This document shows positions 23,123 through 34,788 of a stretch of DNA of 64,000 nucleotides, piece by piece. Source of the DNA: Parietaria judaica (Eukaryota > Streptophyta > Magnoliopsida > Rosales > Urticaceae); contig OX940861.1 of assembly GCA_954871525.1 (NCBI GenBank), positions 36,903,201-36,967,200 on the forward strand. Reading direction: 5' to 3'. The notes below the pieces were generated by a model. That model did not search any database. It was not told the DNA's origin and was given only the letters and a program-made list of their open reading frames with translations. A program made the position numbers and the translations under genes. The number at the start of each line of letters is the position of its first letter. Positions within the stretch are counted from its first letter, which is position 1.

Positions 23123-25478
23123 TTAGAAACCAAACATGCCGAGCTCACTGGCTCGCTCTTTCTCGAAGGTCTCGAAATACTGGTAGATGATAGTGACGGC
23201 GAGGAGGATTCCGGTGCCGGAGCCAATGGCACCCATGAAATCTGCCAACACTGTTAGGGCGCCGATACAAACGCCTCCAAAGGCTGCGGCGGTGGGGATG
23301 TATCGGTTCAGCTCCTTCTGCAGATTCGACTCTCGGTGCCCCGGCATCACCATTTGTTGCTCCTAAACATCACCGAAAACAAATACATAAATATCGAGTT
23401 GGTAAAGGGTAATTATCAGCCATGTTCCCTGAAATGTTTTGACACAATTTCTCTAAACAATTTCTTTTATAATTGTTAATAGACAATAGTTGATTCTAAG
23501 ATCATCATAAATGTACTAGTATGTGCTTTTTATTTGTTCTAAATTTTGACAAGTTCCGGTATATGTAACCTTTATCCACCAAGGGACTTGTATTGATATA
23601 TATTAAATGATAACGTTCAACAAGCGATTCAGTCTTTAATTACTTTCTTTGTACATGATTTTTTACATTCCACAAGAATTCGCCAAATCTATAATCTCGA
23701 CGCTACCATACTAAAAATATATTCCTCACGCAAAATCAGAACAAGGCTCAACAATTCTGAATCGAAAGAAGCACAGAGACATGAATTAGATGGAATTTGT
23801 ACCTTGAGTTGCTTGGCAACATCCCTAGCAGAGGACCCTGAAACTTCAATCCACGTTTTTGAGAAAAGCGCACAAGCTGACAGCATAAACACGAGATAGA
23901 ACAGTGCATGGAAGGGATTGGCTGCCATATCAGCTAAGCTGCAAATTACGTAGACAATCTCGATTTCAGTATGGCATTTTCTCAAAAAACAAAGGTACAA
24001 GCGTTTCTTAGCAAAAAAACAGATAATAAAGGAATACGGTTTTATCACCTTGATGGCGCAGTGATATAATAGGCAAGACCACCCACCGGGATATACTGAC
24101 CACCTGAATATTCAGACTCCTTCCAGATACCCAAGAGATTCACAAGAAAGTTTCCACCGTATCTCCTGTATAGTAACTGTACATGAACAACAAAACTGAT
24201 CAGAACGAGAAACCCGTAACAACTAATGCCCTAATGCTCAAAACAAGAGTAATGCTGTACCTGGGAAATGAAGTACAGATTGGTCACGAGAGCAGACTGG
24301 AGAATGATGGGCATGTTTGAGGTGTAGAAAAGCTTGATCGGATACGATCCTTGCTGTCCACGAGCATTCTTTGACCGCACAGGAAGGACGACACGGAATC
24401 CTTGGAAGTAGATCACGATCAAGAAGATCAAAACTGTGGCAAGCAGATTTGTGACGTTTGGAAGATTCTGCCGATAAAAGGCCTCACGAAGTGCTCGAAC
24501 CTTGTCTGTTCGGGTAATCAGAAGATGGAACAGAGCGATCACAGCACCCTCAAATTCAGCTCCACGGCCACTGTTGATGGTGGTAGGGCTGAAAGCTTTC
24601 CAGATAATGCTTTCACTGAGAAACAAATAACGCATTAGACCTAAAAAACAGTGTATCGTATTACAAGACAGGAAGATTAAGAGGAGCACAAAGCTCACCA
24701 GATATTGGTTGCTATGAAAAGCGAAATCCCGGAGCCTAGACCATATCCTTTCTGAAGAAGTTCATCCAAGCACATGACAATAATTCCGGCAAAAAAGAGC
24801 TGAATGATGATAAGAATAGCATTTCCAACTCCGAGTTGGTCAACGCTACCGTACATCCCAGACACAACGTAAGCAACTGCCTCGCCGATTGCTATCAAGA
24901 TACCCAACAACTTCTGTGCTCCACTCCTGGAAGAATTAATAAAACACGACATACAATTAGAACCCACCATTAATAAACTGAAAACCTCAAAACATGTTCC
25001 CTAATAAAGAGAAACTTTCAAGGTTAAACATTCATAATGATGGAGTACATACCAGGACATCAACTAAAATCGTCCCAAAATAGCATTAATATGGACTATA
25101 CTGAATTGAGTAATAGATTCCGGAAATTACATACAAGAGTGAACGATCCTCGCGAACGTTGTTGTCGACTTCGATAATCTTAGACCCGGCAAGAAGCTGC
25201 ATCACCATTCCAGAAGTCACGATCGGAGTGATTCCGAGCTCCATAACAGTCCCGCGATTGGAAGCAAGGATGACACGCATCCAATAGAACGGATCCGCCC
25301 CGGTCGTGGAGTGTATGCCATAAAGAGGAAGCTGACTGCACACCAAGAAGATGAACAGAGCGATCACGGTGTATATCACCTTCTCTCTGAACGGAATCTT
25401 TCGGTCGGCGCTCTGCACTTCCGGCAGAAACGCCAGAAATGGCCTCACCAAGTGGAGGACCCGAAACCCGCCTCCCAT
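23123..25478 (-). CDS. SEC61A: Protein transport protein SEC61 subunit alpha, six coding exons
   Basis: The exons are 25478-25135, 24926-24699, 24615-24261, 24176-24049, 23938-23803 and 23362-23123. All introns are GT-AG, phases join, and the total of 1431 bases gives 476 residues, the normal length for the family. The start [11 protein letters not shown] and the end GMFGF fit plant SEC61 alpha. Family hallmarks include the plug region ([18 protein letters not shown]), [13 protein letters not shown] and [20 protein letters not shown]. It is the ten-pass, pore-forming core of the endoplasmic-reticulum translocon. It works with SEC61 beta and gamma to pass secretory proteins into the lumen or the membrane. 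Nothing in the coding frame is broken, and all neighbours are transposons except the L1-domain gene downstream in the window. Confidence 0.96.
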
Positions 25479-25870
25479 CTTCTGCTTCCTCAACTAAGCC
25501 AACCCCACCTGAACAATCCAAATCGTCAGAAAGCAAATCAATTGTCAACCATTCAGCTCATCAATTTCTCAAATTTGGCTAGAATTTCAATTTTGGTACT
25601 GATTTCCTATCACAAACTTGAAATTTTTCCCACGTTCATGCATGGATAATGAGTATTGAAGATTAAAAAGAGATAAGCATCAATTTTGCCCCGAAACGAA
25701 GCACAAAGGGAAGGTAGAACCAGAAATTGAAGCTGATTCAGAACGAAGTGCGACAACTGAGAAGCGAAACAAATTCTTACAAGGTCAATTGTCTCTGAGC
25801 GATTGAAAATCCTAGCTCGCAGATCTCATCAAAGAAGCTTGGATTGGGAAGCTGATGATCGTCTCGTGGG
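25479..25870 (-). promoter_or_regulatory. SEC61 alpha 5' UTR with probable leader intron
   Basis: Upstream of the ATG on the minus strand, a TTGTTCAG acceptor-like site (about 25510) precedes the last leader stretch. A leader exon probably lies near 25790-25860. The exact donor and the transcription start cannot be fixed from the sequence alone. Confidence 0.4.
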
Positions 25871-27330
25871 AACGCTGGTTAATAGATATTAGATAAATAG
25901 GGTCGTGCGTTTTTGTGCGAACGTGTTTCTGTATACCCAATGCAGCCAACGGTGTTTCGACACGTGGCGCAGCTAGAGATGTGAATGGCAGACGGCCCGT
26001 CTGACCAGATTGGTGTTCTTTGTTTTATTTACGCTCCTTCTTTGCAATTGGTTTTTGAATTTATTTGACCCACTTGTTTCGATTTTCGTATTTATATAAT
26101 GGATTATTATTTATCTTGACTATTTCTTTTTTTTCTTTTTGTTTGTTAATATCGTGTACGAATGGTAGCTAAATATCCGTTTGTATACGCTCGGTGAAAT
26201 TGATAATTATGTTATAAATACCAAGAATATGGTGGATGTCGTGTCAAATTATGTTTCTTATTTTTTATCTCCCTTAGTCCTATAAATAGAGGCTTTTGGT
26301 GTTTATTGTAACACACTCTCAATGCAATAATACTCTTTATTTCCCTCTCTCTCAATCTCTCTTGTTCTTAGTTTATAACAAATTATTTAATTTTGCGAAA
26401 TTTTCAATTAATTATGAGGATATAAGCGTTACAAATATCAAAAGTTTAAAAAATCAACGTTAAATATTCAAATTTCTTAACCGAAAAACATATTAATATT
26501 TTCCTCTTACGTTATAGACATATACCAACACAACTTCGAAAAAAATGTACATGTCTATAGTGTAAAAGAAAACAGAAAAATATTAAAATTTTCTCCGATT
26601 AAAACAAAAAATGGATATTTAACGTTAGTTTTATAAACACTTATGGTATTTGTACCGCGAATAAGTCTTAATTATATTGCCGGTAAAAAAAATCACTAAG
26701 TTAATTTTTGTTAGATTTCACAAGTTCATGGAAAAATTTGTAGCCTACAAGTGTTCAAGGAAAAATGTACCATACATGCATTATGAATTATTTATTTTGA
26801 TGTCCTAAGATAGGCGATGTGTATTTTTTTTAGTGGAGGTAACACTATTGGTCAAGTTTACAATGCACTATCGCATTACTAGATATATTCAGTATAAGAA
26901 TAGGTGGTACTATTGGTTAAGTTTAAAATATGTAAAAGGGGCACGTAGTTGCTTCCGATGAGGTCTGAATTCGTGATCTCTTGCGGAGGTATATAATAGA
27001 GTTATCAGGCTTAGTCTGATGTGCAATTTTTGTTAGAATTCACAAGTTTGGAGCAAAATTGTCATGGAAAACATAGACTTGAATAACTAGTAGTAACAAC
27101 TACAAGTATCAAAAGTTTTCAGCCTAAATTCCTTAAACCAAAACCCTACACCACTTTGTACAAAAGCATATTTCATAGAGCAAAGAAACAATTAGAGATA
27201 CAAAAGCAAGAGACTTGCAAGCAGTTTTTAATGTATTACAAAATCAAATGTGGAGTTACCCAATAAAATTACTCGTAAAATCAGAAGAGCTCAACATATT
27301 TGATCAAGACCAATTTGCAAGATAAGTCAA
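25871..27330. other. Intergenic region with a possible short solo LTR
   Basis: No gene is seen. At about 26144-26380 a stretch starts TGTTAATATC and ends GTTTATAACA. It contains a strong TATA box (CCTATAAATAGAGG) about 30 bp before TGTAACACACTCTC and a CT-rich leader, a layout typical of small LTRs, but no matching target duplication was found. Farther on, a segment containing TTTTTGTTAGA and TTCACAAGTT occurs at about 26705 and 27027 as a direct repeat around an unidentified insert of about 300 bp. Confidence 0.4.
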
Positions 27331-27360
27331 CCAAAATTGCAGGCCAACAAGTCAACCAAA

Positions 27361-28476
27361 CTAAGCTACTCTGCTCTTCTTCTTAGCCTTCAACTTCACG
27401 GGAGAATCTACCTTCGTCTCCTTCATTTCTCTACTCAATTTCTCCATTTTCCGCTTCAGCTTGACTTCTTCGCAGTCCCCCTTGGCCGACTTCTTCCTCT
27501 TCTTCACGCTCAATTCCCCGTCGTCACTCTCTCGGGGAGCCTCGGCTTCATCTTCGTCGATTTTGTTTTCGCCAACATCCATATACCGGACCTCGTGAAT
27601 CCTTCCCTTCGACGCGGACTTCTTCGCTGACCCGTCTCCCTTGCCTTCCTTCACCTTCTTCGCCAGCTTCTCCTCGCCGTTACCTTCCTTCACCACCTCC
27701 AATTCACCGCCCACAACCCTTTCGATCTTCAACCTTGATTCCGGAAGCGCCTGGTACAAAGGAAGCGACACTGATTCGAGCATTTTCAGGTGGAAAGACC
27801 TGACATTTAACCACTTTCTCGGCACAACCTCGGCGATTCCCTCGATCGCCGCAGCGACATTGTCGGCAATCTCCTCGGCCGACATCGAAACCCTAGCAAT
27901 GCGCACGACACTGCAAGTCCCGGTCCTCAGGAAGAGCTGCACGGAGCTGCACGCCTTCTCGACCTGCTCCCTCCAATTCTGGTGCGTCAAATCAACCGGC
28001 ACCGGAATCTTCTTCGTCTTGAAGAACTTTTTCCCGATGAGCTTTGGAAGCAGCTGCGCGATCCGCCGGTCGACGAAGAAGGCGTCGAAGGAATCGCAGA
28101 GCTTGCGCTTAGCCTCGAAGGGCTTGTAGTCGGTCCTGAGCTTGGAGAGCTTTATGACCTTCGAGATCGGGACCCCATCGGCCTTGATCTTCGCCGCCGC
28201 GGCTTCCTTGGTGAGGCCGGACTTGGAACGGTCGTCGAGGACGAGGCAGATCTCGGCGGAGTCGGCGGCGAAGAGCGGGTTCGGGACGGCGATCTTGAAA
28301 GAGTTGACTCGGCCCTGGGCGGGGATTTTCTTGAGGGTGAGGACGAGGTAGACGAACTCGTCTTCGGCGATGAGCTGGGGGGTCTGGTTCGCGGACTTGG
28401 AGGAGTTCCATCTGAGGAGCGCCTTCACGGCGCGCTGCACGGTGGCGGGGCTGACTCGGGAGGTCGGATCCGCCAT
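27361..28476 (-). CDS. Ribosomal L1 domain-containing nucleolar protein, 371 residues
   Basis: This is a single uninterrupted exon that starts MADPTSRVSPATVQRAVKAL. Residues about 40-260 have the pattern of the ribosomal L1 fold as in RSL1D1/Utp30/Cic1 proteins: FVYLVLTLKK, EICLVLDDR, then SKVIKLSKLRTDYKPFEAKR and KLIGKKFFKTKKIPVPVDL. The last about 110 residues are highly charged, with Lys-rich blocks (KKRKKSAKG, KLKAKKKSRVA) typical of nucleolar tails. Family members take part in ribosome biogenesis rather than being stable ribosomal subunits. The GC-rich coding region stands out from the flanks. Antisense open frames over it are shadows. Confidence 0.9.
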   Translation of the reverse strand: MADPTSRVSPATVQRAVKALLRWNSSKSANQTPQLIAEDEFVYLVLTLKKIPAQGRVNSFKIAVPNPLFAADSAEICLVLDDRSKSGLTKEAAAAKIKADGVPISKVIKLSKLRTDYKPFEAKRKLCDSFDAFFVDRRIAQLLPKLIGKKFFKTKKIPVPVDLTHQNWREQVEKACSSVQLFLRTGTCSVVRIARVSMSAEEIADNVAAAIEGIAEVVPRKWLNVRSFHLKMLESVSLPLYQALPESRLKIERVVGGELEVVKEGNGEEKLAKKVKEGKGDGSAKKSASKGRIHEVRYMDVGENKIDEDEAEAPRESDDGELSVKKRKKSAKGDCEEVKLKRKMEKLSREMKETKVDSPVKLKAKKKSRVA

Positions 28477-29029
28477 GGGAGAAAGCTCCGTTGGATTGGA
28501 GCTAGGGTTTTGAGAGAGAGGGGGGGCTTTTGGGGGTTTAGGTGGTAAAAGTACCTAAATTTGAAAGGTTATTGAACAACAGCTAAAGGTAAGAAAGCTT
28601 TCTATCTTTCTTGTCTTTTCTGTTTCACAAAACGACAATTAGTTTATGCTCAACAGCAGCGAAAAAGAGAACGATTTTTGTTTCCAACTTTTATTGTCGT
28701 TTTCTATTTCAAAAAATGACAATTAGCTTATTTGAAAACATTTTTTAACAGATAAAGATCCAAAATGTTGCAGTTTTTAGTGAAAGCAGAGTAAGGAGAA
28801 AAAAAATCTTCTTAAGTCGTTTTCTGTTTTAGATGAAAAATAGTTCTTTTCATCTTAACCCTTTTTTTAAACGGTAATAAGTTCCACGTTTTATTCCGTG
28901 TCTACTGTGAAGTAAAACGACACGTAGTTTGATTAGACAAAAGCGATTCCGTACAATGAGGACAGTGGGGCCCACATGGGAGGTGATCTTCTGTTCTGTT
29001 TGTGGGACTCACCGGAAAAAAACGTCGCT
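28477..29029. other. Intergenic region between the L1-domain gene and hAT copy 2
   Basis: This includes the 5' UTR and promoter of the minus-strand L1-domain gene. The outer end of hAT copy 2 may begin somewhere near 28968, but its terminus could not be fixed. No other gene is seen. Confidence 0.4.
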
Positions 29030-29049
29030 GAGAGAGCTGCAGCTGGCGA

Positions 29050-29160
29050 CTTACGTGGGCCAGTCGCGACGTTTTGTGGGGAATCGCGACGCGTCGCGAT
29101 CGCAGGCCCAGAATCGCGACCAGTCGCGACCACGTGGCCGAATCGCGACGGCTGGGGCTC
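29050..29160 (+). repeat. 5' subterminal TCGCGAC cluster of hAT copy 2
   Basis: About seven copies of TCGCGA(C) in both orientations occur within about 110 bp, matching the cluster at the end of copy 1. This is a likely transposase-binding region. Confidence 0.7.
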
Positions 29161-29562
29161 GATCCGCGTGAAGCGATGGATGGCCAGGATCTCGCCACGT
29201 CAGCGATCCGAGGGTTGTGAGAATTTGTGTTTGTTGGTGGCGAAAATAACCCAATTTTTACCCGAAATTTATTCCCCAACCACAATTATTAACCACTTTA
29301 CTCGAATTTCAACCCTAAAATTTCAAATTTCATAATTTTTTCACCCAGTTTCTCCTCATAATTATTCACCCACCACAATAATTATTCACCCACCCCACTC
29401 TCTCCTCAAACCCTATAAATACCACCTCTTCCTCCCTCATTTCTTCACCAACAATCTCTCAACTCTCTCTCAAATTCTCTCAATTCTCTAAGTTTTTTCC
29501 ACTCTCAAGCACTAAAGTTCCAAAGTTCTAAATTTCTCAATTTCTAAAGTTCTCTCATTAAT

Positions 29563-32500
29563 ATGTCTCGAAGAAGCGGCGGTAGTTCCGGGGGTCGAAG
29601 GGCGGCCAGGAATTTGCAACCCCAATTTCTACAAGGGGGAACATCGCAGCCTTGTCCCGACGACTACATTCCCGTTATGCTACCCGCAGAAATATTCCCT
29701 TCCCCTCCCAATCCAAATTATCCCGACGATACAGTACGGTCTCTAAGACCTAGTCTAGTCCGGGCGTTGGCCCACCACCAAGCCAATCCCGAACGTGTGT
29801 CCCGAGAATTGGTCGACGCGGTGGCTCAATCTAGGGGGAGAAATAACGATCCTTTTTTCAATCTCATGTTTCAACGGCACGCCGATTACGAATCTCAACG
29901 TCCCGAAGGTGCCGATCCCGACGAAACTCAACGCCCCGAAGATGCCGATCCCGACGAAACTCAACGTCCCCACGATGCCGATCCCGACGACTTTCAAACG
30001 CCGCCCTCGGTCCATGGTTCAAATGTTGGGGTTTACAACCGCGGTTCTCATCTACCTTCCAATCAAGATAGCGGTGAAGCCTCCGTTGCCCGTCCTCGAC
30101 GTGCTCGACGTCCTTCAACCGGGTAATAACCTTTATTCATTTTTTTATTTCATTAATTATTAATATTTATTAATTAATAAGTTAGTACTTAGTAATAATT
30201 AATTATTAATAATTAATAATTAATAAGTAATAAATAATAATTAATAAATAATAATTAATTTTTAATTATTAATAATTATTAAATAATAATCACTTGAAAG
30301 TCTTAGTATGCTCTGTGGTTGCGGTTCCGACTGATCTTCCACATCAGAAACGATTTTCTTAAGATTTAATAATCATTTAATCATATTATCTTAATTATTT
30401 AATTTCGTTTAATTTTTAAACCTTAAATATTATAGTTTAATTATTTTAGTTTAATTAATTAATTTGTCACGTCTCTTGAAAGTCTTAGTATGCTCTGTGG
30501 TTGCGGTTCCGACTGATCTTCCACATCAGAAACGAATTTTCTTGAGATTTTTTAAGTTAACGGGATTAAAACTGGTAATTTATATGTGTGGTGATTATTA
30601 TAAAGTTCTTAATGGAATACGGTGTCTTAGAAAGATTGGTTTTTAAATAAGGTTTGCTTTGTAATCTCCTCCAAGCTAGCCTGGGAACCTCGGGGAGTTC
30701 TGTCTAGAAAAGCTTGGGCCTAAAGCGAGGTCATAGCATCCTTTCCAGTCGATCTGGCCGTGGAACCTCGGGGAGTTCCGTCAAAAAGAGCTTGATAATG
30801 ATTTCCACACATAGAAAATACCATTTTTAATTTCGTTAACTCTTTTAATTAACTATATGAAATTTAATTTAATTAATATGATTAATATTAAGATTTAATA
30901 AATGTAATATTTTTTGTAATATTTAATTTATTATTAATCCGATGTAATATTCCTTTGTTTTAACAGCGCAACTCCTTCGGCCTTGGCGTGGGGACGACCA
31001 AACACGGCCCCAGTGTGGCAATTTTTCCACGAAGATCGGCGGTTGGAGAATGGCGAACGCATTAAACTCGCCACGTGCAAAAAATGCGGCAAAGTACTAG
31101 ACGCGATGGGTGACCTCGGAACCGGCTACTTGAAAAGACACGCAAGAGCATGCTTCCCGACTGGGGAGCTTGAAGAGGTAAACACAGCACAGGTAAGTGC
31201 CCTTTCTGCAGTTAATTTACGGAAATGAACCCTCGAATGGATAATTTCTACGGGCGTGCCGCTGAGTTTTGTCGAAAATCCCAACCATACCCGATATATG
31301 CAAAGGATTAATCCGACGTACCAGCAGTTTTCCCGTACAACTTATACCCAAGACATGGAAACCGCATATGCTATGCAAAAAAACCTTTTGGTCGATTTTT
31401 TTAAAATGTCTAGCATAAACGTCGCTTTTACCACCGACCTGTGGAGCGGTCCAAGTTTAAACGACTATTTGAGTCTGACCGCCCATTACGTAGACGACGA
31501 GTGGAATCCATGTCAAAGGCTTTTAAATCTATCGTCATTCGAGGGTCGTCATACCGGGCAAAACATTGCCGAAAAATTAATTGCATTATTTAATGATTGG
31601 GGTTTACAAAACCGGGTAATTTCCATTACCTTAGACAATGCCGCAAACAACAACGCCGCCATTTTAATCTTGGAATCTAGTTTGCCCGGTTCGCCATTTA
31701 AAAATATTTTACATCAACGCTGTGCTTGTCACATTATAAATTTAATTGCACGAACCGGCGAACATCAAATTGCTAACCATCTTGATAAAATACGCGGCAT
31801 TGTTGATTGGATCCGGCATCCTCAAACCACCGGTAGGTGGAGAAAGTTTTGTAAAGACCACAATCATCGAGCTAACAAGTTTGGTTTAGATAATAATACA
31901 CGTTGGAACTCTACATATCTAATGGTTTCAGTTGTTTGTAGACAGCAGCTGCCTTTAGACCACTTCCTCGGGATGGAACTCGAGCCACAGAACCGGATCA
32001 CGGAGGCGGATTGGGAAACGGCCAAAAAATTTACCCAATTTCTTAAACCATTTTACGCTATTACGCTAAATTTTTCAAACCAAAAAAGACCCTCTTTAAA
32101 CCACGGTCTTTCGGGTCTTTACCAAATTACGTGTGCTTTCAAAGAATTTGAAAATGACCCTATTATTTCTCCCATTATTCCGGGGATGATTACAAAATAC
32201 CAAACTTACTGGGATCCACCCCCGTTTTTGTTTTGCTTCGGTGCTATACTTGATCCTCGTTTTTCGTTTACTTGGGGGGCAATGATGTTAGCCTGCGGGG
32301 AAAACCTCGGGGTGGATTACCAGAATTATATTAACGTTGTTAACGAAGCCTTTTTCGCATTGTACAGTGAATACGACGCCCGGTTCCCATAGTTCAACGC
32401 ACAGGAAGAGCAAAGGACAGTGATGGAGAGCCCAACGAAGACGGGACTAGCGTTTAGCCGGAGACTCAAGCAACGGATAGATCGGGGGGAAGCAGGGGAA

Positions 32501-32884
32501 TCCAGTACGGGACCGGCACGGGCGAACATACCAGAGGGCGCACCGGAAGAAGTTAAGCGGTACTACGGCCTACGGTTCGACGACGATTCAACCGAGTTCG
32601 ATGTGATAAACTGGTGGAAGAATCAACGGGACAGATTCCCGATATTGGCGAGAATGGCGAGGGATATTCTGTCCATCCCCATTTCAAGCGTTGCTTCGGA
32701 GAGCGCATTCAGTACGGCTCAGTACGTCATAAACGACCGAAGGGCATCAACCACCAACACACACGTCGAACAAATAGTGGTGTTGAATGATTTGTTGTTC
32801 CACAACCCCGTGATTGCCGAACGGTCCGACCAAACCGAACTGGAGCGAATGACTGAAAGGTTTAACGCCTTATTCCCCGAGTGA
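29563..32884 (+). pseudogene. hAT transposase (BED / hAT dimerisation) with two premature stops
   Basis: Exon 1 is 29563-30122, the intron 30123-30966, and exon 2 starts at 30967 in a phase that joins the frames. Exon 2 encodes a BED finger (WQFFHED, CKKCGK, YLKRHARAC) and the RNase H-like catalytic region (FTTDLWSG, SITLDNAANN, CACHIINL). A DUF4413-like part (FCFGAILDPRF) and the C-terminal hAT dimerisation domain (VINWWKNQRDRFPIL, SSVASESAFSTA, NDRRASTTNTHVEQIVVLND) follow. Two in-frame stops break it: TGA at 31226-31228, where copy 1 has TGG (Trp), and TAG at 32390-32392. No frame change was seen. It resembles RICESLEEPER-type transposases. The lesions look young and few. Confidence 0.9.
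30123..30966 (+). other. hAT transposase intron, copy 2
   Basis: The donor GTAATAACC is at 30123 and the acceptor TTTAACAG at 30966. The intron holds the same paired motifs as copy 1: TGCTCTGTGGTTGCGGTTCC twice (near 30308 and 30488) and CCTCGGGGAGTTC twice (near 30688 and 30767). AT-rich sequence between them is less conserved. Confidence 0.8.
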
Positions 32885-33374
32885 CGCAATGTAACCGCCA
32901 ATGATGTGCTCTTTCCTCTCTTGGTTTTATGTCCCTAAGGAGGGTTTTACAAGAGAGGTTTTAGTGAGGCATCTTGTAATATTTACACTGAATATTTACA
33001 GCTTTCTTCCTCCTTATTGTAATATTCACAATGAATAATACAACTTTTTTTTAAAATATCTCGTCTTATCGTATTTATTTATATGTTAAGTAAATTTGTT
33101 AAAATTATTAATATGTTACAAACTAATATTTATTAACATATGTCACAACTTAAAAATTAACAATAAAAATCAAGATTATTAATATGTTACAAAATAATAA
33201 GTTATAACATACTTTAATATTAATTTTGAAAAAAATAAATTATAGATAATAAATTTAAATAATTAACTTACTTACATATAATTTTGAAATAATTAATAAA
33301 GTTTTATAATTAAATTCGGGTAAAAAGTTAAAAAAAAAACATTTCAAAAAAACAAGTACTTTTGCCGCAAAAAT

Positions 33375-33490
33375 AGCCAAGAAAATCGCGAGTAGCCACG
33401 ACTGCCGGCGTCGCGACGCGTCGCGACCGGAACAGTCGCGATTTTTGGCGATTCCGTCGCGACGGTCGCGACGTCGCCAATCGCAGCTCC
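33375..33490 (+). repeat. 3' subterminal TCGCGAC cluster of hAT copy 2
   Basis: About eight copies of TCGCGA(C) in both orientations, some overlapping as palindromes (GTCGCGACGCGTCGCGAC), mirror the 5' cluster. Confidence 0.7.
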
Positions 33491-33505
33491 AGCTGAGAGT
33501 GATTA

Positions 33506-34788
33506 ATGATGAGCCAGAAGCCCACTTGCGGGTCCACGGACCATGCACCCTAATATCTTTGTTCTCGCACGAGTATTACTTATCGTCTATAATCTATATT
33601 TCTCAACACAAAGCAAAAAAAAAAAAAAACACACACACAAAACTGACAACAATTTTATATATTTTAGAAATACTGCAATTTTATAAAATAATATATTTTT
33701 ACTATATCATTATGTGATCCATGTATATTTTGAATAACAAATCATATATAGGTTTACTTTGTGAGCATAGATCGTTTGAGATGCTAAATTTCATATGATA
33801 TGTAAATACTATATATATTTACTTATATTTTGTGTTTGTTTGTTTTATATTCACTTTTTCAACTTTACAAACATATTTTACTTTGCAATATCAATGCGTT
33901 TAATATCCTAAACCTAAGCAAAATAAGCCATTATTTTTCAATTTTTATTCAAGCTATTTCGAATTTTAAATATTGCAAATTATTTTAATTTTTAAGGATC
34001 AAAATTAAGAGATTATTTGATGAAAACTATTGTAGTTGTAGACATGTGATTATATCTTATTATCTTGAAAATAAACTAAATTTCACAGAATTAAAGTGTT
34101 ATGACGCTATTTATTCGGCGACCAATTTTTTTAGAATTTTTCGGAATATATTTAGGGTAACAGAGTTTTAGTTATAAATTTAGCTATTTGAACTTTTGAA
34201 CATAGTTTTAGTGAAATAAATTGATTATTGGATTATTGATCAAATTGTAAACTGGATGTTACTGGATTATTGGATAGCACTTGATTGATTCATTGGAAGG
34301 TTATTGGATATTTTTGAGCCAAGACTTGCTTGGTACTCTATTTATTTTGACTCGTTAATTCTTAATACGTTTTCTTTTAAACTTATTTTGTTTCTTTGAA
34401 CAATTTCAATGTAATAGTAAAAGAATTAAGAGCCAAAGGACACTGCTATTTTTAGACAAAAAGAAAACATAAAAAAAAAAAGAGCAATATTCATAATCTG
34501 ATATAAATATATATATATATATATTTATGTCTTCGTTGAATAGTAAAATAATAATTAAAAATAAAAGCAGTGCAATACAACGAGAGAAAGATGATGATAC
34601 AAATATGATCTACGCTTCACAATATATATGTTTATAAATAACTATACGCTGGTATTCTAAATTAAACAAGTCCACATATATATACATACATATTAATATA
34701 TATATATATGATTATATATCACCCTTCGAACAGACATGATCAATAGAGTTATTATATCATATATATAAACGAAGACAGATTGCAACGT
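33506..34788. other. Intergenic AT-rich DNA
   Basis: No gene was recognised. The terminus of hAT copy 2 may lie near 33552. The far part is the 3' flank of the CEP-like gene and contains short AT microsatellites near 34505 and 34700. Confidence 0.5.

Larger units (their letters stand above)
29030..33505 (+). mobile_element. hAT transposon copy 2, nearly complete
   Basis: It contains a leader, a two-exon transposase gene (29563-32884) and subterminal clusters of TCGCGAC at both sides (29060-29150 and 33380-33485). Just outside these clusters the two sides share inverted segments (AGCTG-AGCTG then GGCGAC), which place the ends close by. The exact termini and the 8-bp duplication were not resolved, so these coordinates bound only the supported part. 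Homology to copy 1 runs through the leader, exon 1, the intron and exon 2. Confidence 0.8.

Noticed and set aside
26144..26380. Short solo LTR
   Set aside because: TATA box and TG...CA ends are present, but there is no matching target duplication and no second copy in the window, so it was kept only as a possibility in the intergenic entry.
27641..28548. Plus-strand open frames opposite the L1-domain gene
   Set aside because: They are antisense shadows of a GC-rich coding exon.
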